Below, one piece after another: positions 51,442 to 61,106 of a stretch of DNA of 64,000 nucleotides (position 1 is its first letter; every line of letters starts with the position of its first letter). The notes below the pieces were generated by a model that was not told where the DNA came from, ran no database searches, and worked only from the letters and a program-made list of their open reading frames with translations. The DNA comes from Deefgea rivuli DSM 18356 (GTDB taxonomy: Bacteria > Pseudomonadota > Gammaproteobacteria > Burkholderiales > Chitinibacteraceae). The stretch is from NCBI RefSeq assembly GCF_000620145.1, contig NZ_KK211081.1:372028-436027 (forward strand). Direction: 5' to 3'. A program made the translations under genes and the position numbers.

Positions 51442-52506
51442 ATGAGCCGTTTCTGGAGCCCTGTTGTTCACGCCCTTACGCCGTATACGCCGGGCGAGCA
51501 ACCGAAGATCACCAATCTGATCAAACTGAACACCAATGAAAATCCGTATGGCCCGTCGCCCAAAGCGATTATGGCGATGCGTGAGGCGGTGAACGATCAT
51601 TTGCGGCTCTATCCCGATCCGAATGGCGACGCGCTCAAAGATGCAGTGGCGCATTACCACCACGCGGACGGCATCACGCGCGCCAATGTGTTTGTTGGCA
51701 ATAGCTCAGACGAAGTGCTGGCGCATACTTTCCAAGCGCTGCTCAAACACGATGCGCCGCTGCTGTTTCCCGACATCAGCTACAGCTTTTATCCGGTGTA
51801 TTGCGGCCTGTATGGCATTGAATATCGTACCGTGCCACTGAATGCCGACTTTGAAATCGACACCAGCGACTACACCGGCGGCGGCGCGATTATTTTCCCA
51901 AATCCCAATGCGCCGACCGGAATTTTGCTGCCATTGGCGCAAATTGAAGCGCTGCTGCAAGCGCATCCTGAGCAAGTCGTCGTTGTGGATGAAGCTTATG
52001 TGGACTTTGGTGGCGAGAGCGCCATCAAACTGGTGACGCGTTACGACAATCTATTGGTGGTGCAAACCTTATCTAAATCGCGCTCGCTCGCCGGCATGCG
52101 CGTCGGTTTTGCCGTTGGCCATGTGGATTTAATTGCGGGTTTAGAACGCGTGAAAAATAGTTTCAATTCCTATCCACTGGATCGCGTCGCGCTGGCGGGC
52201 GCGGTTTCTGCCATTGAAGACACAGGGTATTTCAACCGAACCTGCGCAGCCATTAATACTAGCCGCGATACCCTAACCACTCAATTGCAGCAATTGGGCT
52301 TTGACGTGTTGCCATCGCATGCTAATTTTGTTTTTGCGCGTCATCCAGAACGCGATGCTGCAGAACTCGCGCAAGCATTGCGCGAACGCGCCATCTTGGT
52401 TCGCCATTTCAAGCTGCCACGGATTGAACAATTTTTGCGGATTTCAATTGGCACTGATGCAGAATGTGCAGCGCTGGTGGCGGCGTTGACGGAAATTTTG
52501 CAGTAA
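51442..52506 (+). CDS. hisC: Histidinol-phosphate aminotransferase
   Basis: A 354-residue PLP enzyme of histidine synthesis (imidazole acetol phosphate to histidinol phosphate). [12 protein letters not shown] is the substrate-binding start, VVDEAYVDF precedes the PLP-lysine Lys212 in [18 protein letters not shown], and the C-terminal FLRISIGT is typical. No other his gene is adjacent. A terminator follows. Confidence 0.95.
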   Translation: MSRFWSPVVHALTPYTPGEQPKITNLIKLNTNENPYGPSPKAIMAMREAVNDHLRLYPDPNGDALKDAVAHYHHADGITRANVFVGNSSDEVLAHTFQALLKHDAPLLFPDISYSFYPVYCGLYGIEYRTVPLNADFEIDTSDYTGGGAIIFPNPNAPTGILLPLAQIEALLQAHPEQVVVVDEAYVDFGGESAIKLVTRYDNLLVVQTLSKSRSLAGMRVGFAVGHVDLIAGLERVKNSFNSYPLDRVALAGAVSAIEDTGYFNRTCAAINTSRDTLTTQLQQLGFDVLPSHANFVFARHPERDAAELAQALRERAILVRHFKLPRIEQFLRISIGTDAECAALVAALTEILQ

Positions 52507-52523
52507 AGCATTAGCATGATGCG

Positions 52524-52546
52524 AAGCCCTGCATTCGCAGGGTTTT
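52524..52546 (+). terminator. Terminator after hisC
   Basis: AAGCCCTGC-ATTC-GCAGGGTTTT. A diverged copy of this hairpin occurs in the pseudogene fragment near 54087. Confidence 0.75.
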
Positions 52547-52595
52547 GTAGACGTAGTTCCCAGTCACCTAGCTCAAACCCACGAAGGCCAAACCG

Positions 52596-53174
52596 ATGAA
52601 TAAGAATCGCTTGGAAGCATTCAGCGATGGCGTCATCGCCATTATTATCACCATCATGGTGCTGGAACTTAAAGTGCCACACGGCGCTGAATTTAGCGCT
52701 TTGCGCCCTTTAATTCCGGTGTTCTTAAGCTATTTGCTCAGCTTTACCTATGTCGGTATCTATTGGAACAATCATCACCACATGCTGCAAGCCACGCCGC
52801 ACGTGACCGGGCGCGTCTTATGGGCGAATTTGCACTTTTTGTTTTGGTTATCGCTATTTCCATTTGCCACTGCTTGGGCGGGTGAAAATCATTTTGCAGC
52901 GCCGACAATGGCCGTGTACGGCGTCGTACTGCTAATGGCCTCATTTGCGTATTGGCTGCTGCAATACGCGATTATCAGCACCGATTGTGCCAGCTCGAAG
53001 TTGCTGACTGCGATTGGTCACGATAGAAAAGGCAAAATCTCACCGCTTTTATACGCAATCGGGATCGCGCTGTCTTTTTACGCACCGTGGATATCCGGCG
53101 CCTTGTACGTCATTGTCGCACTAATGTGGCTGGTGCCGGATCGCCGGATTGAAACGGCGTTGGCGGAGAAATAA
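52596..53174 (+). CDS. TMEM175-family potassium channel-like protein
   Basis: 192 residues, six predicted membrane spans. The N-terminal RLEAFSDGVIAIIITIMVLE carries the FSDG motif of bacterial TMEM175 (DUF1211) channels, which form tetrameric K+-permeable pores, and GIYWNNHHHMLQ is also conserved. Single-gene unit. Confidence 0.88.
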   Translation: MNKNRLEAFSDGVIAIIITIMVLELKVPHGAEFSALRPLIPVFLSYLLSFTYVGIYWNNHHHMLQATPHVTGRVLWANLHFLFWLSLFPFATAWAGENHFAAPTMAVYGVVLLMASFAYWLLQYAIISTDCASSKLLTAIGHDRKGKISPLLYAIGIALSFYAPWISGALYVIVALMWLVPDRRIETALAEK

Positions 53175-53269
53175 AGACAGAAATCAACTGGGATCGAATA
53201 ATTACTTACCCAACATTGACGATCAATCCAATGTAAAATAGGTAGATACACTTACAGGCCGAACAAAGA

Positions 53270-53923
53270 ATGGATTTACTCAACGAACTCAAACAAAACG
53301 CCGAAGCCCTACAGCAAGATAATGCGGCCGAGCGTGAAAAAGATGCGCAAAATTTGGCGCTGATCCAAGAGCAAATGGGGCAAATCTTTGAATACTTCCG
53401 TAGCCTAGCTGAGCAGCTTCAAGTTCTAAAACCTCAAAGCCCACACGCTTACCTTATTTTTGGCCTCGGTGAGTTTAGCCACGTGGCCATGAAAGATTGC
53501 ATCACCCGCGCGCGCAGTTTTCAAGTTGAAGACATTAATTATTATGAATACATTGAGTTTTCAATTAACTGGCTGGCGCGCGCGCCACTGCAAGCGAGCT
53601 ATACCTCGCTGAATGAAGTGAAATACCTCAAAGATCGGCTCTGGAATTTTGGCTGCAAAATTGAAGAAAAATTCGTTAAAAATGCCGATGGCAAATTACT
53701 CAAAACCAACATTACCATCCTGCCCGAATTCCCAACTCGGCTCCGTTTCGAAAACGACTACAAAGCCGGAACAATCCGGCTCAATATCCGCAATCTCAAT
53801 AAATTTGAAGATGACTGGCAAGTTTTAACGCCTGAACAATGCAGCACAGGATTGTACGAAGACCTTGCTAAAGCGCTACTCAGCAAACCCAACGAACTCA
53901 CTGCGAGATTTCCACTGCGCTAA
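53270..53923 (+). CDS. Hypothetical coiled-coil protein
   Basis: 217 residues. The N-terminal ~55 residues are a charged coiled coil (ELKQNAEALQQDNAAEREKD), followed by a mixed alpha-beta domain (SPHAYLIFGLGEFSHVAMKD ... LRFENDYKAGTIRLNIRNLN, split). No signal peptide. Family not recognised. It is bracketed by hisC-TMEM175 sequence on the left and a decayed copy of their junction on the right. Confidence 0.65.
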   Translation: MDLLNELKQNAEALQQDNAAEREKDAQNLALIQEQMGQIFEYFRSLAEQLQVLKPQSPHAYLIFGLGEFSHVAMKDCITRARSFQVEDINYYEYIEFSINWLARAPLQASYTSLNEVKYLKDRLWNFGCKIEEKFVKNADGKLLKTNITILPEFPTRLRFENDYKAGTIRLNIRNLNKFEDDWQVLTPEQCSTGLYEDLAKALLSKPNELTARFPLR

Positions 53924-53931
53924 ACATAAGT

Positions 53932-54216
53932 GACGCAAGTACTACACGAACCCACAATTTTGGTTTGCCATTTCAAAGCACCACGAATTGAGCAATTCTT
54001 GTGGATTTCGATTGGTATCGATGCAAAATACGCGGCGCTAGTCACAGCGTTGACATAAATTTTGCAAAAAAATATTAGTAAGATGCGAAGCCCAACATTC
54101 GCTGGGTTTCGCAAATGCAGTTCCAGCTCAGTAGCCCCAAGCAGCGACAAACAAATCCAAGCCGATGAATAAGAATCGCGTGGAAGCATTTAGCGATGGC
54201 ATCATCGCCATTATTA
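53932..54216 (+). pseudogene. Decayed duplicate of the hisC 3' end and TMEM175 5' end
   Basis: About 285 bp matching 52368-52653: hisC codons (TTGGTTTGCCATTTCAAA; GATTTCGATTGGTATCGATG), the hisC terminator, and the TMEM175 start (ATGAATAAGAATCGC; GCATTTAGCGATGGCATCAT), all diverged and interrupted. No intact frame. The rest of the 53924-54339 gap holds nothing else recognisable. Confidence 0.85.
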
Positions 54217-54339
54217 CTTATGGGAACATGATGAAATGAAATTTCATTTAAAAATTAGGTATAGAGCTAAAGCTATTCATTTATAAAGGCTACAACTCTA
54301 TACCTAAGCATAATCTCTTTGGCTGGCCGCAAAAAATAC

Positions 54340-54591
54340 TCAATCTTTAACGACGATATCTTCAGCTTGCAATTTGATTGATCCGTTGCGCGAGTCTAGT
54401 TTGACATTACCTGTGCAACGTATACTCGATGTTAATTTGTCAGCCAAACATTGATCACCTTGCATATTAATATCAAGATTCTTGCTTAGCTCAATGGTTG
54501 CCACCGCTTTACCATCTTGCTGAATCGTAACGGTTTGCGCCCAACTACTGGCACACATCAAAGACAATAAAAAACAACTCACCTTTTTCAT
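54340..54591 (-). CDS. Small periplasmic hypothetical protein
   Basis: 83 residues. The signal peptide MKKVSCFLLSLMCASSWAQ is followed by a beta-rich 64-residue domain with two Cys and LDSRNGSIKLQAEDIVVKD; the repetitive strands recall short LptA/OstA-like or DUF3060-like beta proteins, without a firm match. GGGATAGCA precedes ATG 54591. Confidence 0.65.
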   Translation of the reverse strand: MKKVSCFLLSLMCASSWAQTVTIQQDGKAVATIELSKNLDINMQGDQCLADKLTSSIRCTGNVKLDSRNGSIKLQAEDIVVKD

Positions 54592-54746
54592 TGCTATCCC
54601 CTGCATCATTAAAAATCAAAATAATACAAGACAAGTCAGTCTAAATATTGATTGGTGTTAGAAACAGAGCAATTTTAGAGATAAAGCAACAGCTGGAATT
54701 TAAACACTCAAGGTGTAAAAAATCAGCCTCTAGGCAGACGTACTCG

Positions 54747-55256
54747 CTACTTCACCTTCAGCGGCAGCCCCGCCACCATCAACACAACTTCCTCAGCCTG
54801 CGCCGTAGCGAATTGCATAAAGTTGCCGTGCAGGTCGACAAAATGGCGGCCCATTTGCGTTTCGGCGTGTAGGCTCCAGCCGATTTCATTGCCGACGGCA
54901 ATCACCGTTTGCGGTGTCGCGGCAACAAAATCCGCCCAGCGGGTTTTCGCTTCAATCAAGGTAGCGTCTCTATCGTATTCACAATCGGTAAATAGATTAG
55001 TCAGCCACAAGGTAATGCAGTCGAGCACGATCACGTCGCCCGCAAAACCATGCGCCGCCAGATCGGTTTCTTGCTCTAAATTCACCCAACGCGAATCGCG
55101 CTCAACTTGATGACGGCGGATGCGCTCGGCAAAGTCATCATCCCAAACGCGCGACGTCGCCAAATACGCCGGGCGATCCGACAGCGCCAAAGCGCGCTGT
55201 TCGGCGTAGCGGCTTTTGCCGCTTTTTTGTGCGCCGGTTACTACAATGAGTTTCAT
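54747..55256 (-). CDS. cobU: Adenosylcobinamide kinase / guanylyltransferase
   Basis: A 169-residue CobU/CobP. The P-loop GAQKSGKS (8-15) and the guanylylated His49 in RIRRHQVERDSRW are visible; VIVLDCITLWLTNLF and AVGNEIGWSLHAET are family signatures. It converts adenosylcobinamide to its GDP form in B12 nucleotide-loop assembly. No other cob gene is in the window; the product could serve the B12 radical SAM protein at 530. Confidence 0.93.
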   Translation of the reverse strand: MKLIVVTGAQKSGKSRYAEQRALALSDRPAYLATSRVWDDDFAERIRRHQVERDSRWVNLEQETDLAAHGFAGDVIVLDCITLWLTNLFTDCEYDRDATLIEAKTRWADFVAATPQTVIAVGNEIGWSLHAETQMGRHFVDLHGNFMQFATAQAEEVVLMVAGLPLKVK

Positions 55257-55271
55257 ATATACCTACCCTAT

Positions 55272-56159
55272 CTACTTAATTGTAGGCATTTTCATACCAT
55301 GCTCAGCGTAATATACCCCCATCAAGATCAATAGCGCCCCTGCGCCGCCGATGGCGGTAATTCGCTCGCCCAAGATCAGTACGGCGGTCAGCATCGTAAT
55401 CAGCGGGATCAAATAAATGTAATTGCTGGCTTTCACTGCGCCAATAATCCCGAGCGCTTTATTCCACGCGACAAAGCACAGAGCCGATGCAATCACGCCC
55501 AAGAACAGCATATTGCCGCCTTGCAAGGGATCAAGCCACAGCGCGAAATCGACGCGATAACCCATCCACCCTGCGGCGGGCAGCAAAGTGACAATCCCAT
55601 AGAAAAACACTTGCCGCGTCAAAAACAGATAGCCATAACGCTGCCCAGCGCGCTTGAGCAGCAAGCAATACACCGCCCACGCCGCCCCCGCCGACAATGC
55701 CAAAATATCACCGAGCGGGTTGAGTTTTAAAATCACGCTGCCATTAAACATCACTAAAGCCACGCCCAATAGCGCGACGAGCGAGCCGACAATCAAACGC
55801 GGGCTGAGCTTTTCATCGTGCGTGGTGAAATGCGCGAAAAACGCGGTGAGCAGTGGCGCGGACGAAACCAGCAAGCCGACGCTGGATGCTTGCGTGTATT
55901 GCAACGCGATGTTTTCTGTCAGGAAATACAGCGTGACGCCAAACAGCCCCAAGCCGCAGAAGAATAATTCTTCGCGCCATTGCGGTTTTTTGATGACGGG
56001 ATGCAAGAGAAACAAGAGGCCATACGCAAGAACAAATCGGTCGAGTGCGATTTCGACCGGACTACGCCACTCCAGCAAAATCTTGGTCGAAACAAAGGTC
56101 ACACCCCACACCACCACACAAAACAGCACCATTAAATGGCCTTTTAAAACCGGCTTCAT
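55272..56159 (-). CDS. EamA-family (DMT) transporter
   Basis: 295 residues, ten predicted membrane spans in two EamA repeats (GHLMVLFCVVVWGVTFVSTK at the start; LGDILALSAGAAWAVYCLLL at the second). Inner-membrane metabolite exporter, substrate unknown. ATG 56159 is placed 5 nt after AGGAG; the GTG at 56165 is too close to it. It lies 15 bp upstream of cobU and may be co-transcribed. Confidence 0.9.
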   Translation of the reverse strand: MKPVLKGHLMVLFCVVVWGVTFVSTKILLEWRSPVEIALDRFVLAYGLLFLLHPVIKKPQWREELFFCGLGLFGVTLYFLTENIALQYTQASSVGLLVSSAPLLTAFFAHFTTHDEKLSPRLIVGSLVALLGVALVMFNGSVILKLNPLGDILALSAGAAWAVYCLLLKRAGQRYGYLFLTRQVFFYGIVTLLPAAGWMGYRVDFALWLDPLQGGNMLFLGVIASALCFVAWNKALGIIGAVKASNYIYLIPLITMLTAVLILGERITAIGGAGALLILMGVYYAEHGMKMPTIK

Positions 56160-56764
56160 TGCCACTCCTAATGGTTAAAAATCTGAGTTCACGAAAGGCA
56201 TTAAAACAAGCAGAGGTATATTCTCAGGCTGCTTAGTGAATGAGTTCTATCAGGCAATACCCTGATTAAATCAAGAATACTGATTTGCAGTTTTATATCG
56301 CGGCATCCCCTCCCCGGGGGCGGAAGAGGGTTAAGATGAGGGTGATACTACGAAGTACAATTTAAGCTCAACACACCCCCATCCCAGCCTTCCCCCGTCA
56401 AGGGGGGAGGCGCTACAGCAGCTCTAATCCAGCGGATGTGATCTACGCAATTGCCTATCTTTTAAACGTATTAACACCAAATCTGAAATTTCATAATATT
56501 CGGCAATGTTCAGATTACGTGTTGGTACACAAGGCTTTGCACTTGTTTCCCCCTTTGCCAAAGGGGGAAGCTACAGCATCGTGTAACCAATCATTGTGAT
56601 ATAACAAAGTGCCAATGTGCCTTCATCCACAGTAATTTCACAACAAGCTTAGGTATGTCTATGTAAACCTTAATAATTAAGGCCTATATGGCAATACCAA
56701 CACACTCAACCTAGATGCCTTTATATTTTTTCGTGCCTTTCGTGTTTTTCGTGGACTAGCGTTT
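56160..56764. repeat. 600-bp intergenic region with GC-rich hairpins and a dispersed repeat
   Basis: No gene seen. It contains CCCCTCCCCGGGGGCGG (about 56305), CCTTCCCCC/GGGGGGAGG (56388-56410) and CCCCCTTT-GCC-AAAGGGGG (56551-56569); the last two are followed by a shared GCTACAGCA. At 56729-56756 lies CGTGCCTTTCGTGTTTTTC and flanks, repeated at 61267-61294. Confidence 0.7.
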
Positions 56765-57820
56765 TTATCGGTTCAACAAATACTTCCGCACCGCTGAATT
56801 GTGTTGATCCAGCGTTTCTGAAAATGCTGAGCTACCATCGCCCTTGGCAACAAAATACACCGCGCGAGTAGACGCGGGTTGGGTGGCGGCAGTCAGTGCG
56901 GCTTCGCCGACCATCGCGATAGGCGTTGGTGGCAGACCCGCTCGCGTGTACGTGTTGTAAGGCGTATCAGTGCGTAAATGTGCTTTGGTGATATCGCCTT
57001 TAAAGGCCTCACCGACACCATAAATGACCGTCGGATCGGTTTGTAAACGCATTCCTTGCCGCAGTCGATTAGTGAATACCCCTGCGATCAAAGGCCGATC
57101 TGCCGCTTTGCCGGTTTCTTTTTCGACAATCGACGCCAAAATCAGCGCTTCATACGCTGATTTGAGCGGCAAATCGGGCTTGCGGCTTGCCCAAGCATCA
57201 TCGAGCTTTTCTTGCATCAAGCGATGCGCGCGCGCCAACAGTTTAAGGTCGGAGCTACCTTTATCAATGCGGTAACTGTCGGGGAAAAATAGCCCTTCAG
57301 GCGATAAGGCACTAATGCCTAATGCAGCGAGAATTTCTTCATCGCTCATTTTCGCGGTGTCGTGCTTCAAATACGGATGCGTATTGAGCGCTTGGCGCAA
57401 CTGCCGCCAATTCCAGCCCTCAATAATGCTAAACATCTGCAAATCAACTTCACCCTTGCCGAGTTTTTTCAGCAACATCCACGGTGAAATCGGCGCTTTC
57501 AGCGAATAACTACCCGCTTTCAATTCCGCATCTTTGCCAGAAATCCGCGCCAGCAGCACAAACAAAGACGCCGAATCCACCGCACCTTGTCGCACCAATT
57601 GCTGCGCGACGGCGTTCACGCCGCCCGGCTCAATCAACACTGAATGCGATGGCGGATTGGCTTGCTCGGTGACCGACCACGCGTAAAACCACGCACCACC
57701 CGCAATCGTGGCGGTAAACAGACCAAACAACAATAAACCGAATAATCGCCCCCAGATTGAGGTTGGTTTGTTCGGCGCTTTCTTCGAAGTGGATTTCGAT
57801 TTTGCTACGGGTGCGGCCAC
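56765..57820 (-). CDS. mltG: Endolytic murein transglycosylase MltG
   Basis: 351 residues. One TM near 27-48, a LysM-like region (about 55-110), then the YceG catalytic domain with Glu233 in ILASIVEKETG, plus GVFTNRLRQGMRLQTDPTVI YG (split) and LPPTPIAMVGEAAL. It cuts nascent glycan strands in the periplasm and ends their extension. The N-terminal ~20 residues are Lys/Ser/Pro-rich. Confidence 0.96.
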   Translation of the reverse strand: MAAPVAKSKSTSKKAPNKPTSIWGRLFGLLLFGLFTATIAGGAWFYAWSVTEQANPPSHSVLIEPGGVNAVAQQLVRQGAVDSASLFVLLARISGKDAELKAGSYSLKAPISPWMLLKKLGKGEVDLQMFSIIEGWNWRQLRQALNTHPYLKHDTAKMSDEEILAALGISALSPEGLFFPDSYRIDKGSSDLKLLARAHRLMQEKLDDAWASRKPDLPLKSAYEALILASIVEKETGKAADRPLIAGVFTNRLRQGMRLQTDPTVIYGVGEAFKGDITKAHLRTDTPYNTYTRAGLPPTPIAMVGEAALTAATQPASTRAVYFVAKGDGSSAFSETLDQHNSAVRKYLLNR

Positions 57821-57869
57821 TGCGTTTTACCTCCTTAATATGGATTCACTACGGCAATATTTTGGCGCT

Positions 57870-59867
57870 CTACAAGTCAGGCGCTTCATCAATAGCATCA
57901 GCGCTCGCATCTGGCTCCGCAGCATCTTTCGCGCGGGATTTTTCGCGCTGCACTTCATAAAATTTCTGCACATTCGCCAATTCGCGTGAGCGGAACATTG
58001 GCGGTAGGCTTTTCCAAATCATTTTTCCGTATTGCTTTTCAACTAATCTAGTGTCCGCAATCATCAAAATACCAATGTCCGTTTCATCACGAATCAAGCG
58101 CCCCGCGCCCTGCTTGAGCGTAATCGTCGCATTGGGCAATTGATAATCCATAAACGGGCTGCGCCCGGCTTTGGTGATTTGCTCCATCCGGGCCGACAGC
58201 ACTGGATCATCGGGCGGCGAAAATGGCAGCTTGTCGATGACGACGAGCGACAACTGCTCGCCGCGCACGTCGATGCCTTCCCAAAAAGTTTGGCTGGCGA
58301 CCAAAATTGCATTCGGTTGCTTACGAAATTGATCGAGCAATTCCGTGCGCGAACCCGTGCCTTGCAAATACACCGGCCATTCTAGCCCTGCTTCTTTGAG
58401 CTTTTCTAATAGCAATTCATGCGCTTCACGCATGGCGCGTAAGCTAGTGAATAACAAGAAGGCATGGCCTTGCGTGGTCAGCAATAAAGGCCACGTTTTT
58501 TCAACCACAGCACGGGTATATTCTGGCGTATTAGGCTGCGGCATGCCTTGCGGCACATACAGTACCGCTTGCTGCTTGTAATCGAATGGGCTATCCCAAG
58601 TTGCAGTTTCGGCTTTCCATAAACCCAACTCGTGCTGAAAATGCGTAAAGTGATTGTTCACCGCCAAAGTAGCGGAAGCAAAAATCCATGCGCGCGGATT
58701 CATATTCACTTGTTTTTGAAATAGGTCGGCGATATTGAGCGGCGTGATATGCAACAAAAAGCCATGCTGCGTCACGTCGATCCAATGCACGCTTTCTGCT
58801 GAATCCGATTTCTGCCATTTTTCGAGCAGTTCGAGCATTTCAGCGGCGCGTTGATGGCATTTTTCTAGGCTCTCGCCGCGTTCGGCTTGCTTGGCGAGGA
58901 GTTCAGCTAAATGCTGCAAGTCGCCCGTCATCACATTGAGTTGCGTAAAAAAGGCCGGATATTTCTCAAGCAACTCATGCTGTGGCAAGCGCAACGCGTC
59001 TTTAAACACCAAACGCAGATCTTTCGCCGATTTTTCTAGCGCTTCGGCGGCGTTCGGCAGCAAGACGAAATCTTTTGCGACAACCAACGCTTCAGCGCGT
59101 GCGTCACGCGCCAGTTCGACGACTTGCCCGCTACTGAGCGTATCGCCAAAAAACAGGCTGGCGACTTCGGGGAGTTGATGCGCTTCATCAAAAATCACCG
59201 TATTGCACGCGGGTAGCAGCTCGCCTGCGCCTTCATCTTTGAGCCACACATCGGCAAAAAACAAATGATGATTCACAACGACGACATCGGCTTCTTGCGC
59301 GTCTTTCCGCGCTTTTAATACAAAGCAATCTTTATGATTCGGGCAATCTTGGCCAAGGCAATTATCGCGCGTGCTGGTGACATGCGCCCAAATTGGCGCG
59401 TCTTCGGGCACGCCCGGACAGGCGGCTTTATCGCCAGATAAAGTCGTATTGGCGTAGCGTTTAATTTTTTGCAGATCGGCGACGTCTTCACGGCGCATAA
59501 AGCGGCCTTCATGCTCAGCGCGCGCCAGATGGTAATGGCAAACGTAATTCGAGCGCCCTTTCAGTAGCGCAATGACGACTGGCACTTTGAGCACATCGCG
59601 CACGCTAGGCACGTCGCGATTAAACAATTGATCTTGCAGCGTTTTGGTGCCGGTCGACACAATCACTTTGCCGCCCGACAACAGCGCTGGCACCAAATAC
59701 GCAAAAGTTTTGCCCGTGCCGGTGCCCGCCTCGGCAATCAATTGCCCGCAAGACTCTATGGTGCGCTCAACCGCCTGCGCCATTTCCAGCTGCGGCTGGC
59801 GCAATTTATAGCCAGGAAACGCGTCGCCAAACGGGCCTTTATCGGCAAAAACTTCTTCAAGTGTCAT
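57870..59867 (-). CDS. DinG/YoaA-family ATP-dependent DNA helicase
   Basis: 665 residues, superfamily 2 XPD-like. Walker A is AEAGTGTGKTFAYL, four Cys for a [4Fe-4S] cluster lie around 109-176 (YVCHYH, CPG, NCLGQDC, DCF), and the DEAH box is IFDEAH. The C-terminal motif QGAGRLIRDETDIGI is present. The C-terminus is rich in acidic/Ala residues. 5'-3' helicase acting in repair; closer to YoaA than to DinG by length. Confidence 0.9.
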   Translation of the reverse strand: MTLEEVFADKGPFGDAFPGYKLRQPQLEMAQAVERTIESCGQLIAEAGTGTGKTFAYLVPALLSGGKVIVSTGTKTLQDQLFNRDVPSVRDVLKVPVVIALLKGRSNYVCHYHLARAEHEGRFMRREDVADLQKIKRYANTTLSGDKAACPGVPEDAPIWAHVTSTRDNCLGQDCPNHKDCFVLKARKDAQEADVVVVNHHLFFADVWLKDEGAGELLPACNTVIFDEAHQLPEVASLFFGDTLSSGQVVELARDARAEALVVAKDFVLLPNAAEALEKSAKDLRLVFKDALRLPQHELLEKYPAFFTQLNVMTGDLQHLAELLAKQAERGESLEKCHQRAAEMLELLEKWQKSDSAESVHWIDVTQHGFLLHITPLNIADLFQKQVNMNPRAWIFASATLAVNNHFTHFQHELGLWKAETATWDSPFDYKQQAVLYVPQGMPQPNTPEYTRAVVEKTWPLLLTTQGHAFLLFTSLRAMREAHELLLEKLKEAGLEWPVYLQGTGSRTELLDQFRKQPNAILVASQTFWEGIDVRGEQLSLVVIDKLPFSPPDDPVLSARMEQITKAGRSPFMDYQLPNATITLKQGAGRLIRDETDIGILMIADTRLVEKQYGKMIWKSLPPMFRSRELANVQKFYEVQREKSRAKDAAEPDASADAIDEAPDL

Positions 59868-60283
59868 GGAAAGCTCAATACTTCGGATGAAGGATTGTAC
59901 CGTATCAACAGCTTGGCTAGCGGCATCGCGCTGAACTTATCGATGGAGCTTCATAAATACTCAGCACGCCGCAAAAATAGCGAGCGCCCGTCAGCGCAGT
60001 GAAGCTGGAGCGCAGGAACCGGAGTGTACATTTGTACATGAGGATTCCGAGCACCACCTGAGCTGCGCTTACGGGATTGTGCAGCATCCTCTCTCTTCGA
60101 TAGAAAAATCCAAAAAAAAGCCCCGCAACGAGGCGGGGCCAATCAATACAGGGAGAGATGAAAAACACAATACACAACTGAACCACCAACGGCAGCACAG
60201 CTAAAATGAATAATCAATTCATTTACCCTCTGTGAGAGGCCGGGTAATTCAAAAAGTTCATCTCATTTTAAAAATATTTCAAA
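59868..60283. other. 415-bp intergenic region with hairpin repeat and terminator
   Basis: No gene. 59960-60090 is a GC-rich segment with the palindrome TGTACA-TT-TGTACA-like core (about 60026) and short arms GCGCTTACGGG/GAGCGCCCGT, which looks like a dispersed intergenic repeat. The terminator at 60114 closes the SDR transcript. Confidence 0.5.
60114..60142 (-). terminator. Terminator after the SDR gene
   Basis: On the minus strand, GCCCCGC-CTCGTT-GCGGGGC is followed by TTTTTTTT. Confidence 0.85.
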
Positions 60284-61039
60284 TTATTCTTCTGCAAAAA
60301 ACAAAGTCTGCCCCGATTGCCCTTGGCTGGCTTGACCCAACCAATACGCAATCGCAGGCAAAATTGCTTCCGTAGTTGGCAAGCTGTCTTTTAACTCGCC
60401 CGGATGCGTCGCCAAACGGAATGGCGATTGAATTGGGCCAGGAACGAGCAGATTAATCCGCAGGTTTGACAACTTATCCCATTCGGAAGCAGCAATTTCA
60501 ACCCAGTTTTTTTGCGCTGATTTGGTCACACTAAAACCGCCCCAGTAGGCATTGGGTTCAAACGCATGGGTTTCACCGAGCACTAAAACCGCCGCATCAG
60601 GCGATTTTTCCAATAATGGAAACAGCGCACGCGTAATGGCAAATGGCGCAGCCACATTCACGCGGAACATATCCACCCATTCATCGAGCTTTTGATTCGA
60701 CAATGGCGATAAATGATTAAAGCCATTGGCGCAATGCAAAATACCGTCCAAACGACCAAATTCTTTTTGGATTAACACGCCGAGTTGATTCAGCTCAGCT
60801 TCACCGATTTTGGCCAAATCCATAGGAATCGCCGCCGGTTGCGCGCCGCCAGCGGCTTCGATTGCATCGTAAGTACGGCTGAGTTTTTTCTCATTGCGGC
60901 CGAGTAAAATAACCGTTGCACCAAGCTTAGCCAATTCCAACGCCGCCGCCGCACCAATACCCTGCCCTGCGCCCGTCACCAAAATCACGCGATCTTTAAA
61001 TGCGTCTGCGCTCGGTACTGCTGTTTTCCATTCATTCAT
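60284..61039 (-). CDS. YciK-like SDR oxidoreductase lacking the catalytic Tyr
   Basis: 251 residues. The Rossmann start is VTGAGQGIG (21-29), with NVAAPFAITRAL and NLLVPGPIQSPF, which fit YciK-like SDRs. At the active site the YxxxK motif reads FSVTK (Phe169, Lys173) and the usual Ser triplet reads GET, so two of the three core catalytic residues are replaced. It may bind NAD(P) without normal dehydrogenase activity. Own terminator. Confidence 0.88.
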   Translation of the reverse strand: MNEWKTAVPSADAFKDRVILVTGAGQGIGAAAALELAKLGATVILLGRNEKKLSRTYDAIEAAGGAQPAAIPMDLAKIGEAELNQLGVLIQKEFGRLDGILHCANGFNHLSPLSNQKLDEWVDMFRVNVAAPFAITRALFPLLEKSPDAAVLVLGETHAFEPNAYWGGFSVTKSAQKNWVEIAASEWDKLSNLRINLLVPGPIQSPFRLATHPGELKDSLPTTEAILPAIAYWLGQASQGQSGQTLFFAEE

Positions 61040-61106
61040 TTTTATGTCCTTATCCCACTACGTCTCAGCCGATGATGCCGAACACGAAAAAAAATCAAAA
61101 CCATTT

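Noticed and set aside
53920-54189. Minus-strand 89-codon frame after the unknown gene
   Set aside because: It is antisense to the decayed hisC/TMEM175 duplicate and corresponds to a similar antisense frame over the intact copy.
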